The notes beneath the pieces are model-generated. The model searched no databases, was not told where the DNA came from, and saw only the letters and a list, made by a program, of their open reading frames with translations. From Sulfurospirillum sp. UBA4058 (GTDB lineage: Bacteria; Campylobacterota; Campylobacteria; Campylobacterales; Sulfurospirillaceae): 64,000 bases of DNA. The stretch is taken from contig DFZK01000012.1 of the NCBI GenBank assembly GCA_002382085.1, forward strand, positions 1-64,000, given 5' to 3'. This document shows positions 48,391 to 57,983 of this stretch, one piece after another; within the stretch, counting starts at the first letter, position 1; each line of letters opens with the position of its first letter. Made by a program: the position numbers and the translations under genes.

Positions 48391-50964
48391 TTACTTTTTT
48401 CGAATAACGATTTCGCCCTCTTGAGCATCGATGACGATATTTTCGCCCTCATGCAACCGATCTTCCAAAATCAGCTCCGCCAATTTGTCTTCCACCAATT
48501 CGTACAACGCACGTTTCAAAGGACGTGCTCCGTAAACCGGATCGAACCCCGCTTCGGCGATCAACGCTTTGGCGGCCGTCGTCAATTCGGCTTTAATCTC
48601 TTTGCTCGCCAATTTCGTTTCAATGTCTTTAAACATAATGCTGACGATTTCCCGCAAACCGTCTTCCGTGAGCGGATTGAAGATGATGATGTCGTCTAAA
48701 CGGTTCAAAAATTCGGGTTTAAAATAGCCGCGAAGCTCCTTCATCACCTCTTCTTGGCGTTTTTCACCCTCAAACTCCATGATTTTGTTACTCGCAATAT
48801 TGGACGTTAAAATGATGATCGTATTTTTAAAATCAACCGTGACGCCTTTATTGTCCGTCAAACGTCCTTCGTCCAAGACTTGCAGCAAGATGTTAAAAAC
48901 ATCCGGATGCGCTTTTTCAATCTCGTCAAAGAGGACGACGCTGTACGGTTTTCGGCGCACCGCCTCGGTGAGCTGTCCGCCCTCATCGTAACCCACATAA
49001 CCCGGAGGCGCACCGACCAAACGACTGACGGAATGTTTTTCCATGTATTCGCTCATATCAAACCGAATGAGCGCTTTGGTCGTATCAAATAAAAAGTTTG
49101 CCAACGCTTTGGCACTTTGCGTTTTACCCACACCCGTCGGTCCTAAGAAAAGGAAGCTTCCGATCGGTTTGCTTTGTTCGCTAAGCCCTGCTTTGTTACG
49201 TTTAATCGCACGACCGATCGCTTTAATCGCTTCATCTTGTCCGATAACCTCTTTTTTAAGATACGCTTCGACATGTAAGACTTTCGTCTTCTCGCTTTGA
49301 AGCATTTTGTTCACAGGTATGCCCGTCCATTTGCTCACGATCGTTGCGATCATCTCCTCATCGACACTGTTTTTAAGCAGGGTTCCACTCTCTTGCATCT
49401 TTTCCCATTTGGCTTTGAGTTCATCCTCTTTTTTCAAAAGTTCGGGCAACTTGCCGTACTCGATCTCGGCGGCTTTGTTAAACTCACTACGTTTTTTGGC
49501 ACTCTCCGCTTCGCGTTTGAGAGATTCGGCTTGGCTTTTGATGGAAGCAATGTCGTTAAAAACGCTCTTTTCGTTTTCAAACTGCGCTTCTAAGGCATGC
49601 ATCTTCTCTTTGGCATCGCCGAGTTCTTTTTCGATGGCATGCAAACGTTCGTCGTTCTTTTTGTTTTTTTCCATCAAAAGTGCCTCTTTTTCAACCATCA
49701 GCGTGCTGATCGCGCGTTTAATGCGGCTCAGCTCGGTCGGCTCGCTTTCGATTTGCATTTTAAGCTCGGCTGCGGCTTCGTCGATCAAGTCGATTGCCTT
49801 ATCGGGTAAAAAACGATCGCTAATATAGCGCGAACTAAGTTTTGCCGCCGCAACCAACGCCGAGTCTTGAATGCTGACGTTGTGGTGCGCTTCAAGGTGT
49901 TCTTTGATACCGCGTAAAATCTGCAACGCTTCGTTGATGCTAGGCTCATTAACCGTGACGGGTTGAAAACGACGTTGCAATGCCGCATCTTTTTCAAAAT
50001 ACTTGCGGTACTCTTTCAACGTCGTCGCACCGATGGTATGAAGCTCGCCTCTGGCAAGGGCGGGTTTTAAGATATTCGCCGCATCCATACTGCCTTCGCT
50101 CGCACCCGCACCGACGATGGTGTGAATTTCGTCGATAAACAAGATAATATTGCCGTTTTTTTTCACTTCGTCGATGACGGCTTTGAGTCGGTCTTCAAAC
50201 TCACCGCGGTATTTTGCTCCGGCGATTAATGCACTCATATCAAGCGCGATCACGCTTTTGTTTTGAAGGCTTAAAGGGACGTCGTTATGGGCGATGCGTA
50301 GGGCTAAACCTTCGGCAATCGCCGTTTTACCGGTACCCGGCTCACCGATTAAGATCGGATTGTTTTTTGTTTTACGGATCAAAATCTGCATCATACGACT
50401 GATCTCTTCGTCGCGTCCGATAACCGGATCAAGCTTTCCTTCGCCGGCAAGCTTGGTTAAATTGATGCCGTATTTGTCTAAAGACTCTAACGTGTCGTCG
50501 GCACTTTGTTTATCGATCTTTTTACCGCCGCGCAACGCCTCGAGATTCTTTTTAAATTGCAATAGGTCTAAGTATTTGCCCAAAATCTTTTTAAAAGGAT
50601 CGCTATCGACGTTAGCCAAAAGCCACGTATCCACCGATAGATAGCTGTCGCCTTTTTGTTTCATCAAGCCTTCGGCTTTTTGAAGGGTTTCGACTAAGGC
50701 TCTTGAAACGACGATCGTCTCCTTCGTTACCGAAGAAGACGTCGGTAATTTTTGAATTTCGCTTTTAACTTCAAGCTCAATCGCGCTTTTATCGATGTTC
50801 ATTTTATTAAAGACTTGATTGAGGATGGAAGCCGAATTGGTGATGAGTCCCCACAGTACATGTAAAGGGGAAGCCTCTTGATTTTTCGAATGCAACGCAA
50901 GGCTAATAGCACTCTCTATCGCTTCGCGCATTTGATTGGTCAGTTGTTCAAAAAGTGAGTTCAT
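48391..50964 (-). CDS. clpB: ATP-dependent disaggregase ClpB
   Basis: 857 aa from ATG 50964 (MNSLFEQLTNQ), AAGGAG 5 nt upstream. N domain, NBD1 with GEPGTGKTAIAEGLA and DEIHTIVGAG, an M-domain coiled coil (about 400-520), NBD2 with GPTGVGKTQSAKALA and GAPPGYVGYDEGG, typical C-terminus GARPLKRALYELVE. Works with DnaK/CbpA to rescue aggregates. Consensus promoter with HAIR-like operator at 50989-51018, so HspR-controlled. Confidence 0.97.
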   Translation of the reverse strand: MNSLFEQLTNQMREAIESAISLALHSKNQEASPLHVLWGLITNSASILNQVFNKMNIDKSAIELEVKSEIQKLPTSSSVTKETIVVSRALVETLQKAEGLMKQKGDSYLSVDTWLLANVDSDPFKKILGKYLDLLQFKKNLEALRGGKKIDKQSADDTLESLDKYGINLTKLAGEGKLDPVIGRDEEISRMMQILIRKTKNNPILIGEPGTGKTAIAEGLALRIAHNDVPLSLQNKSVIALDMSALIAGAKYRGEFEDRLKAVIDEVKKNGNIILFIDEIHTIVGAGASEGSMDAANILKPALARGELHTIGATTLKEYRKYFEKDAALQRRFQPVTVNEPSINEALQILRGIKEHLEAHHNVSIQDSALVAAAKLSSRYISDRFLPDKAIDLIDEAAAELKMQIESEPTELSRIKRAISTLMVEKEALLMEKNKKNDERLHAIEKELGDAKEKMHALEAQFENEKSVFNDIASIKSQAESLKREAESAKKRSEFNKAAEIEYGKLPELLKKEDELKAKWEKMQESGTLLKNSVDEEMIATIVSKWTGIPVNKMLQSEKTKVLHVEAYLKKEVIGQDEAIKAIGRAIKRNKAGLSEQSKPIGSFLFLGPTGVGKTQSAKALANFLFDTTKALIRFDMSEYMEKHSVSRLVGAPPGYVGYDEGGQLTEAVRRKPYSVVLFDEIEKAHPDVFNILLQVLDEGRLTDNKGVTVDFKNTIIILTSNIASNKIMEFEGEKRQEEVMKELRGYFKPEFLNRLDDIIIFNPLTEDGLREIVSIMFKDIETKLASKEIKAELTTAAKALIAEAGFDPVYGARPLKRALYELVEDKLAELILEDRLHEGENIVIDAQEGEIVIRKK

Positions 50965-50988
50965 CGCATCTCCTTTGATTTTTACGGC

Positions 50989-51018
50989 ATTATATAACTT
51001 TAGTCTATTGTTGTCAAG
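50989..51018 (-). promoter_or_regulatory. clpB promoter with HspR (HAIR-like) operator
   Basis: Minus strand: consensus TTGACA (51017-51012), 17-bp spacer and TATAAT (50994-50989), 24 nt before ATG. CTTGACA-N7-ACTAAAG (51018-50998) overlays the -35, as in cbpA-hspR, with identical TAGACTAAA in the right arm region. Confidence 0.75.
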
Positions 51019-51138
51019 TTTATTTAGCACTAAGGCATTATGTATGATGACTATTGCAACATTAAAAGCCGACCTGTCAAACGTTTTAAACCGACGGATA
51101 CGCCTTAGGGTTTCATAGAAATTTTAGGGAACTTCCAC

Positions 51139-51144
51139 TATAAT
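51139..51144 (+). promoter_or_regulatory. -10 box of the ctpA operon
   Basis: TATAAT 47 bp before the ctpA ATG; no clear -35. AGGAG lies about 13 nt before the ATG, an unusually long spacing. Confidence 0.45.
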
Positions 51145-51191
51145 CAACACTCCAAATATATGCATCTCTTGCTAGGAGTTAAACACACCCT

Positions 51192-52535
51192 ATGAAACAT
51201 CCATCTTTTGCCGCGCTCGGCTTCACCGCTACCTTTGTAGCTCTCATAACGTTTTTTTCTTCAACACTCTTCGCGGATACTCCCGAAGGAGAAAAAAGTC
51301 GCCTTGCATCGCTTGCTAAATTTACGCGTGTTTTGGCTACGATTGAAAAATACTACGTCGACGATCTTAAAATCGACGATATCGTCACGAAAGCGATCGA
51401 AGGACTTTTAACCAATCTTGATGCGCACTCCTCCTATTTAGACGAAAAACATCTTAAAGACCTTAAAATTCAAACCGAAGGCGAATTCGGCGGTTTAGGT
51501 ATTACCGTCGGTCAAAAAGACGGAGCCTTAACCGTTATCGCTCCGATGGAAGGAACGCCTGCGGATAAAGCGGGAGTCAAAGCCGGAGACATTATCCTCA
51601 AAATCAACAAACAATCAACGCTCAATATGACGATTGACGAAGCGGTTAACATCATGAGGGGAAAACCCGGTACCGGCATCGAGTTGACTTTGGTGCGCGA
51701 GGGCGAGACAAAACCTTTACTCATTTCTATCGTCCGCGATATTATTAAAATCGAGTCGGTTTATACCAAGACGGTCGAAAACGAAAATATGCTTTACGTT
51801 CGCGTCGTTAACTTCGATAAAAATATCGTAGGCGACGTTCAAGAAGCGATCAATAAACACAAAAACGTCAAAGGTATTATTTTAGACCTACGCAATAACC
51901 CCGGAGGACTTCTCAACCAAGCCGTCGGATTGGTGAACCTTTTTGTCGATGAAGGGATCATCGTTTCGCAAAAAGGACGCGTCGAATCCGAAAATGCCGA
52001 ATATAAAGCCAACAAAGCCGATATGATTACCAAAAAACCGTTGGTCGTTCTCGTTAACGGCGGAAGTGCCAGTGCCAGCGAAATCGTCAGCGGTGCCTTA
52101 CAAGACCATAAACGTGCGGTGATCGTCGGCGAAAAAACGTTCGGTAAAGGCAGCGTTCAAGCGATTCTTCCCGTCGTCGATAACGAAGCCATTCGTTTAA
52201 CCATTGCACGTTATTACCTTCCAAGCGGTCGTACTATTCAAGCCGAAGGCGTCGTACCCGACATCGTCGTTTATCCCGGAGACGTACCGAATAAAACCAA
52301 CGAACAAACGATTAAAGAAAAAGATTTGAAAAAACACCTTGAGGGTGAACTGAAAAAAGTAGACGAAAATAAAACAACCGCGGTCGCGGATACGAAAGAG
52401 GCAAAAGCAAAAGCGAAGGGTAGTAAAGACTCTAAAGCGACAAATAAAGAGATCGTAACCCAAGAGAATCTGTACAAAGATTTACAACTCAAAAGTGCCG
52501 TTGATATTATCAAGGTACTTTCTATTAAAAAATAA
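51192..52535 (+). CDS. ctpA: C-terminal processing protease (S41 family)
   Basis: 447 aa. Signal peptide (HPSFAALGFTATFVALITFFSSTLFA), a helical N-domain, PDZ domain (about 95-175) and S41 catalytic domain; the Ser is in VNGGSASASEIVSGAL and the Lys in GEKTFGKGSVQAI. The C-terminus is Lys/Ala-rich (KEAKAKAKGSKDSKATNK). Periplasmic protease trimming protein C-termini. First gene of an operon with purC, purS and purQ; the same order is known from Campylobacter. Confidence 0.95.
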   Translation: MKHPSFAALGFTATFVALITFFSSTLFADTPEGEKSRLASLAKFTRVLATIEKYYVDDLKIDDIVTKAIEGLLTNLDAHSSYLDEKHLKDLKIQTEGEFGGLGITVGQKDGALTVIAPMEGTPADKAGVKAGDIILKINKQSTLNMTIDEAVNIMRGKPGTGIELTLVREGETKPLLISIVRDIIKIESVYTKTVENENMLYVRVVNFDKNIVGDVQEAINKHKNVKGIILDLRNNPGGLLNQAVGLVNLFVDEGIIVSQKGRVESENAEYKANKADMITKKPLVVLVNGGSASASEIVSGALQDHKRAVIVGEKTFGKGSVQAILPVVDNEAIRLTIARYYLPSGRTIQAEGVVPDIVVYPGDVPNKTNEQTIKEKDLKKHLEGELKKVDENKTTAVADTKEAKAKAKGSKDSKATNKEIVTQENLYKDLQLKSAVDIIKVLSIKK

Positions 52536-52549
52536 GCGAGGAGCTTTCT

Positions 52550-53263
52550 GTGAACAAAGGTGCGTTAATATACGAAGGTAAAGGTAAAAAACTTTTTGTA
52601 ACCGATGACGAAAATCTCTTGATTTCCGAGTTTAAAGACGATTTGACGGCGTTTAATGCCGAAAAAAAAGGTAATGAAGCGGGGAAAGGCGCACTCAACT
52701 GTAAAATCAGTACGCAGCTCTTTCATCTTTTAGAACAACACGGTATCCAAACGCATTTAGTTCAAACGCTTGACGATACGCACCAATTAATTAAAAAAGT
52801 TAAAATTATTCCTATCGAAGTGGTCGTCCGTAACATCGCAACCGGTTCATTGGCAAAACGTCTGGGTATTAAAGACGGTACGGTTCTTCCGTTTACTTTG
52901 GTGGAGTTTTATTATAAAGACGATGCACTCGGCGATCCTATTATCAACGACGAGCATTGTTTGTTGTTAAACCTCGTCAAAAGCGAATCGGATCTTGAAG
53001 AGTTAAAACGCTTGGGTCGCGAAATCAATGCCATTATGAAAAGCTTTTTCGCAGAACGCAAACTCAAACTCGTCGACTTTAAAGTCGAATTCGGCGTCGA
53101 TCAAGAAGGCACCATCCTCCTTGCCGATGAAATCAGCCCCGATAGCTGTCGTTTCTGGGATATGGATACCAACGAAAAACTCGATAAAGATAGATTTAGA
53201 CAAGGCCTCGGTAGCGTCAAAGTCGCTTACGAAGAGGTTTTAAAACGTATACTCTCGCACTAA
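52550..53263 (+). CDS. purC: SAICAR synthetase
   Basis: 237 aa from GTG 52550, GAGGAG 8 nt upstream. Motifs LIYEGKGKKLF, FKDDLTAFN, PIEVVVRNIATGSLAKR and ILLADEISPDSCRFW. Joins aspartate to CAIR in purine synthesis. Fourteen nt after ctpA. Confidence 0.97.
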   Translation: MNKGALIYEGKGKKLFVTDDENLLISEFKDDLTAFNAEKKGNEAGKGALNCKISTQLFHLLEQHGIQTHLVQTLDDTHQLIKKVKIIPIEVVVRNIATGSLAKRLGIKDGTVLPFTLVEFYYKDDALGDPIINDEHCLLLNLVKSESDLEELKRLGREINAIMKSFFAERKLKLVDFKVEFGVDQEGTILLADEISPDSCRFWDMDTNEKLDKDRFRQGLGSVKVAYEEVLKRILSH

Positions 53264-53284
53264 ATACTGAAGGAAAACGAAACG

Positions 53285-53530
53285 ATGAAAGTTATTGTCA
53301 ATATTCAACTGAAAAACGGCGTTCTCGACCCGCAGGGAAAAGCCGTCCATCATGCGCTCGCTTCGCTCAAATTTGACGAAGTCGGCGACGTACGTATCGG
53401 AAAGCAGATTATTCTTGACGTTGCGACCGACGATCAAGCCAAAGCCAAAGAACGCGTAACCGTTATGTGCGAAGAGCTCTTAGCCAATACGGTTATCGAA
53501 GACTATACGATCGAGTTTCCCGCATGTTAG
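53285..53530 (+). CDS. purS: FGAM synthase subunit PurS
   Basis: 81 aa. N-terminal MKVIVNIQLKNGVLDPQGKAVHHAL is standard; small subunit linking PurL and PurQ. Overlaps purQ by 7 nt. PurL is not in the window. Confidence 0.96.
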   Translation: MKVIVNIQLKNGVLDPQGKAVHHALASLKFDEVGDVRIGKQIILDVATDDQAKAKERVTVMCEELLANTVIEDYTIEFPAC

Positions 53531-54195
53531 TCGCCGTTGCGGTATTTCCGGGAACCAACTGTGAAATCGATACGAAATATGCTTTCGAGAAATTAGGGCA
53601 AGAAGTCGTTTTAGTTTTTCATAAAGAAGAAAAATTACCCGAGGGAACCGATCTTGTGGTTCTCCCCGGAGGTTTTAGCTACGGCGATTATTTACGAAGT
53701 GCGGCGATTGCCAAATTTTCGCCTATTATGAAAGCCGTAATCGAGTTTGCCCAAAAAGGTGGGAAAGTCCTCGGTATCTGTAACGGATTTCAGATGTTGG
53801 TCGAAGCACGCCTTTTGCCCGGCGCGATGAAACGTAATGAAAACGTTCATTTTATTTCGCAATTTCATCATCTCAAAGTCATTGCCAACGACAATACGTT
53901 TTTACGAAAATGTTCCGTAGGCGAACTTCTCAATATTCCGATCGCACACGGTGAAGGAAGTTATTACATCGATGAAGCCGGTCTTAAAACGCTTTATGCC
54001 AATCATCAAGTTTTATTGACGTATACCGATGAAAACGGCAACACCCAAAACCCGAACGGCTCGGTAGACTCTATCGCCGGCATTTGTAACGAAGCCAAAA
54101 ACGTTTTCGGTCTCATGCCGCATCCCGAGCGTGCTATTGAGGCAATTTTGGGCTCAGACGACGGCGTTAAAATGCTCCGAGGTTTTCTTGACTAA
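53524..54195 (+). CDS. purQ: FGAM synthase glutaminase subunit PurQ
   Basis: 223 aa from ATG 53524 (MLVAVAVFPGTNCEID), inside purS; the longer frame runs antiparallel to family length. Class I amidotransferase: nucleophile Cys in KVLGICNGFQML, His and Glu in GLMPHPERA. Supplies ammonia to PurL. Ends overlapping the next gene by 8 nt. Confidence 0.96.
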   Translation: MLVAVAVFPGTNCEIDTKYAFEKLGQEVVLVFHKEEKLPEGTDLVVLPGGFSYGDYLRSAAIAKFSPIMKAVIEFAQKGGKVLGICNGFQMLVEARLLPGAMKRNENVHFISQFHHLKVIANDNTFLRKCSVGELLNIPIAHGEGSYYIDEAGLKTLYANHQVLLTYTDENGNTQNPNGSVDSIAGICNEAKNVFGLMPHPERAIEAILGSDDGVKMLRGFLD

Positions 54196-55294
54196 GCTTA
54201 TACGAAGTTTTCTACTTCCGCTTATCCTTCTTGGTAGCCTCTTCCAAAGCCTTTATGCCGAAGAAGGGGTTTTTGCGGAAACGGCGTCGCGTTCGAAATC
54301 GCTGTTCGTCTCGCTAGAATCTAGCCCTCAAAAAGTCTATATCGGACAAGTTTTTAGCGTTAAAGTCAAAGCTATCGTTGCTAAGAATAAAGTCGATGCG
54401 TTAAGTAATACGTTTTCCGAAGGTTCTAACGTCGTAGTACTCAATCCTCAAGCGACATGGGAATCTGCCGGTTCCAATACCTACTATGCCACATTTTTAT
54501 TTAAAGTGACTTCCAAAAATGCTTCCATGCCGCGACTAAGCGTCTCCGTGATCCAAAATCAAGAAGCCTTGGAAAGTGAAATCATCGGTTTAAACTTACC
54601 TTCCGTCGTGCAACTCAAAAACGATCCTCTTTTTTGTAACGTTATCGCCCAATCGTTCAACGTCAATAAGTACAAAACAACGACGTTTGACGCAAAAAAC
54701 GTCATCGTCGTCATGGAGATTGAAACGAGCGGCGCGAATCTGCAAGATTTTAAACTCGGAGGTATCGCCAAAAGCGGCATCGACTCGTACTCGCAAACCG
54801 CTATCGGCGAGAAGATTTATTATTACGCCATTATCCCGAATTACCAACGTGAATTCGAGTTTACTTATTTTGATCTTCCGAGCAATAAATTTCAAAAAAT
54901 CACGATTCCGGTTATCATCGAAAGCGACGAAGTCAGCACCCAACTTGGACTCAATCCCAAAGAGAGTATTTTCGAATTTTACAAAACGATCGCTTACGGC
55001 GTGTTCGCTTTTGTCTTTTTTGTCATTCTTTTGAAAAAGAGACGCTGGTACTATCTGATTCCCGTTTTGATCTTTACGGCACTTTTTTTCTTGGATAAGA
55101 ACCCTTTAAATAAAGTCAAACTCAAAGCCAACAGTGCTTTAATGATTTTGCCGACCGAACGCTCGACGGTTTTCTTCACGAACGATAAACTCTTGGATGT
55201 CGAGAGACTCGGCGACCGTGACAATTACATCAAAATCTTACTTCCCGACGGGAAAATAGGATGGACGCAACGTGAAAATATTACCCAGAATTAG
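54188..55294 (+). CDS. Membrane protein with BatD-like ectodomain and SH3-like tail
   Basis: 368 aa from TTG 54188 (GAGG 5 nt upstream, inside purQ). Signal peptide (KLIRSFLLPLILLGSLFQSLYA), a beta-rich periplasmic region with an oxygen-tolerance/BatD-like repeat (SLESSPQKVYIGQVFSVKVKAIV), two membrane segments around 280-315 (YGVFAFVFFVILLKK and YYLIPVLIFTALFFLD), and a C-terminal SH3b-like stretch (NSALMILPTERSTVFF...DGKIGWTQRENI). BatD homology is by eye. Same locus in Campylobacter has a periplasmic protein of unknown function. Overlaps plsC by 23 nt. Confidence 0.75.
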   Translation: MTKLIRSFLLPLILLGSLFQSLYAEEGVFAETASRSKSLFVSLESSPQKVYIGQVFSVKVKAIVAKNKVDALSNTFSEGSNVVVLNPQATWESAGSNTYYATFLFKVTSKNASMPRLSVSVIQNQEALESEIIGLNLPSVVQLKNDPLFCNVIAQSFNVNKYKTTTFDAKNVIVVMEIETSGANLQDFKLGGIAKSGIDSYSQTAIGEKIYYYAIIPNYQREFEFTYFDLPSNKFQKITIPVIIESDEVSTQLGLNPKESIFEFYKTIAYGVFAFVFFVILLKKRRWYYLIPVLIFTALFFLDKNPLNKVKLKANSALMILPTERSTVFFTNDKLLDVERLGDRDNYIKILLPDGKIGWTQRENITQN

Positions 55295-55967
55295 AGCTTT
55301 TTTCGTCATGACAGAGTTCGTCATTACCGTTTTGATGACGATCGTTTTGATGTACGCATTTCGAAACCGAACACACGGTATACGTCAAGCATGGGCAAAG
55401 CTACAAACCTATCTCATCGGATTTAGCATTGTTCAGCACGGCGATATCGCACCCCAAACGACCTTGCTGGTGATGAACCACCAAAGCTTACTCGACATTG
55501 TGACGCTCGAAGCGATTTACCCTAAAAACCTCTGTTGGATCGCTAAAAAAGAGATTGAAGACATTCCTCTTTTTGGACATATCATTCCCGCCCCTCGTAT
55601 GATTTCGATCGATCGTAAAGACAAACGTTCGATTATCAAAATGCTAAAAGAAGGTAAAGAACGCGTGAACGAAGGTCGCGTACTTGCGATGTTCCCCGAA
55701 GGTACGCGAGGACGCGGCGATAAGCTTTTGAAATTCCAAAGCGGTGCTAAAGTACTTGCGGAAAAATTAGATCTTATCGTGCAACCCGCCGTCATTACGG
55801 GAGCGCGCCACGTACTCGACTCGCAAAACTTTATGGCAAACGGCGGAGAAGTACATGTACGTTTTCTCGACCCCATTGATCCGAAAACGGACGAACAATG
55901 GTTTGAAAAAATGTACGATGCAATGAACCAAACACTGCAAAGCGATTTAAATCAATCTTTACGTTAA
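55272..55967 (+). CDS. plsC: 1-acyl-sn-glycerol-3-phosphate acyltransferase
   Basis: 231 aa from GTG 55272. N-terminal membrane helix (TEFVITVLMTIVLMYAF), motif I VMNHQSLLDIVTLE (HX4D), motif III MFPEGTRGRG and motif IV VQPAVITGA. Makes phosphatidic acid. Begins within the previous gene; a terminator follows 1 nt after its stop. Confidence 0.95.
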   Translation: MKILPRIRAFFVMTEFVITVLMTIVLMYAFRNRTHGIRQAWAKLQTYLIGFSIVQHGDIAPQTTLLVMNHQSLLDIVTLEAIYPKNLCWIAKKEIEDIPLFGHIIPAPRMISIDRKDKRSIIKMLKEGKERVNEGRVLAMFPEGTRGRGDKLLKFQSGAKVLAEKLDLIVQPAVITGARHVLDSQNFMANGGEVHVRFLDPIDPKTDEQWFEKMYDAMNQTLQSDLNQSLR

Positions 55968-56002
55968 GAGAAACGTCACAAAAGTGGCGTTTTCTTTTTT
56001 TA
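55968..56002 (+). terminator. Intrinsic terminator of the ctpA-purCSQ-plsC operon
   Basis: GAGAAACGTCAC pairs with GTGGCGTTTTC around AAAA (one T-G wobble), followed by a T run of eight or more. Confidence 0.8.
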
Positions 56003-56010
56003 TTTTTTGC

Positions 56011-56071
56011 TACAATTACGCCGTTTTTCGGATTTTTCAAAATACTTTCAAACGTAAAAGTATTTGAAAAA
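56011..56071 (+). promoter_or_regulatory. htpG -10 box and leader hairpin
   Basis: TACAAT at 56011-56016 is a candidate -10. An RNA hairpin follows at 56033-56071: TTTTTCAAAATACTTT against AAAGTATTTGAAAAA, one bulged A, 8-nt loop. It lies 20 nt upstream of AAAGGA and the htpG start. I see neither HAIR nor CIRCE here. Confidence 0.5.
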
Positions 56072-56105
56072 ACCCAACAAATACATACATTACAAAGGAA
56101 CTACG

Positions 56106-57977
56106 ATGTCAAAACACCCTTTTCAAACCGAAGTGACGCAACTGTTGGATCTGATGATTCACTCGCTCTACTCTAACAAAGAGATTTTTTTGCGTGAGCT
56201 TGTTTCCAATGCCTCCGACGCACTCGATAAACTGGGCTACCTCACGTTAACCGATGAAACATACAAAGCGCTCTCCTACGTTCCTCGTATCGACATTGCG
56301 ATCAATAAAGAAGCTAAAACCCTCACTATCAGTGACACGGGTATCGGTATGAACGAAGAGGACTTGGTTGAGAATCTCGGAACCATCGCCAAAAGCGGTA
56401 CAAAATCCTTTTTACAAAACCTTAGCGGCGACAAGAAAAAAGATTCGAGCCTCATCGGACAATTCGGTGTCGGTTTTTACTCTGCTTTTATGGTTGCCCA
56501 TAAAATCGAAGTTTTAAGTAAAAAAGCCGGCGAAGAGAAGGCTTACATGTGGAGCAGCGAAGCCGGAGCCGAATATGAAATCGCCGAAGCGTCCAAAGAG
56601 AGCCACGGTACGAGCATCACGCTTTATCTCAAAGACGATGAAGATGAATTTTTAGAGTTTTACCGCATTCAAAACATCATCAAAAAATACTCAAACCACA
56701 TTCCATTCCCTATTTTTATGGACAAAGAAGAAAAAGAGTATGACGATGAGGGTAAAGAGAAAGGCTCTAAAACCGAAAACGTCCAGATCAACAAAGCCAG
56801 TGCGCTGTGGACGATAGCCAAAAGTCAAATTAAGCCTGAAGAGTACAAAGACTTTTACCAACAAATCTCTCACGACAGTTCCGACCCGCAGCTGTGGATT
56901 CACACCAAAGCCGAAGGCACACACGAATACACCACCCTCTTTTACATTCCTTCGCAACCGCCGTTCGACCTTTTTAGAATGGACTACAAACCCGGAGTCA
57001 AACTCTACGTCAAACGCGTGTTTATCACGGATGACGAAAAAGAACTTTTACCGACCTACTTACGTTTCGTTCGCGGTATCATCGATGCGGAAGACTTACC
57101 GCTTAACGTCAGCCGTGAGATTTTACAACAAAACCGAATCCTAGAAGCCATCAAAAAAGCGTCCGTGAAAAAAATCTTAAGTGAACTCAAATCCCTTAAA
57201 GAAAAAGATGCCGAAAAATACCTTGAATTTTACAAAAACTTCGGTCGCGTCATTAAAGAAGGACTTTACAACGACTGGGAAAACAAAGAAGCCCTTTTAG
57301 AGCTTGTTCTGTTCAAATCTTCAAAACGTGACGGATTGGTGAGCCTTAAAGAGTACAAAGAAGCAATGAAAGAAGATCAAAAAAGCATCTACTACATCAC
57401 GGGTGAAAATGAGCGCATCCTTCGCAACTCTCCACTCATTGAGCAGTTTAAAGCCAAAGACATTGAAGTCTTACTCCTTGATGAAGAAGTCGATGCTATC
57501 GTCTTCCCAATGGTCGGAGAGTACGATAAAACGCCGATCAAACCGGTCAATAACTCCGACATCGACGAAGAGATCAAAGAAGACAAAGAGAAAATCGAAG
57601 AAGATGAAAAAACCTACAAAGAGATCTTGGTCAAAATGAAAGAGATCCTCAAAGACGATGCGAAAGATGTCAAAATCTCTAGCCGTTTGAGCGATTCTCC
57701 ATCATGTCTCGTGTACGATAAAAACGACCCAGATTTCCAAATGCAGCAGATGCTTAAACAGATGGGACAAGACAATCTCCCAACCGTTAAGCCGATCTTA
57801 GAGATCAACCCTGAACATGAGATTTTCAAAAAATTAAGTGCTAAAAGTGATCTTTTAGAGCTGAATGATGTCGCTTTCTTACTTTTAGATCAAGCCAAAC
57901 TTCAAGAGGGAATGAAGATCGAAGATACCGCAGCCTTTGCAAAACGTTTGAATAAATTTATCGCTAAAGCACTTTAA
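56106..57977 (+). CDS. htpG: Hsp90 chaperone HtpG
   Basis: 623 aa from ATG 56106, AAAGGA 7 nt upstream; the longer frame has no ribosome site. N-terminal ATPase: LFLRELVSNASDALDKL, DTGIGMN, GQFGVGFYSAF. Middle and C-terminal domains are complete (LPLNVSREILQQN; C-terminal LLLDQAKLQEG). The charged linker before residue 230 (EKEYDDEGKEKGSK) is typical. CpG density drops in the last roughly 350 nt, see findings. Confidence 0.98.
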   Translation: MSKHPFQTEVTQLLDLMIHSLYSNKEIFLRELVSNASDALDKLGYLTLTDETYKALSYVPRIDIAINKEAKTLTISDTGIGMNEEDLVENLGTIAKSGTKSFLQNLSGDKKKDSSLIGQFGVGFYSAFMVAHKIEVLSKKAGEEKAYMWSSEAGAEYEIAEASKESHGTSITLYLKDDEDEFLEFYRIQNIIKKYSNHIPFPIFMDKEEKEYDDEGKEKGSKTENVQINKASALWTIAKSQIKPEEYKDFYQQISHDSSDPQLWIHTKAEGTHEYTTLFYIPSQPPFDLFRMDYKPGVKLYVKRVFITDDEKELLPTYLRFVRGIIDAEDLPLNVSREILQQNRILEAIKKASVKKILSELKSLKEKDAEKYLEFYKNFGRVIKEGLYNDWENKEALLELVLFKSSKRDGLVSLKEYKEAMKEDQKSIYYITGENERILRNSPLIEQFKAKDIEVLLLDEEVDAIVFPMVGEYDKTPIKPVNNSDIDEEIKEDKEKIEEDEKTYKEILVKMKEILKDDAKDVKISSRLSDSPSCLVYDKNDPDFQMQQMLKQMGQDNLPTVKPILEINPEHEIFKKLSAKSDLLELNDVAFLLLDQAKLQEGMKIEDTAAFAKRLNKFIAKAL

Positions 57978-57983
57978 AAAGAG

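Noticed and set aside
51021..51036. A CIRCE-like half-site (TAGTGCTAA on the minus strand) upstream of clpB
   Set aside because: Only one arm matches; the second TTAGCACTC arm at 9-nt spacing is missing, while the HspR-type repeat is complete.
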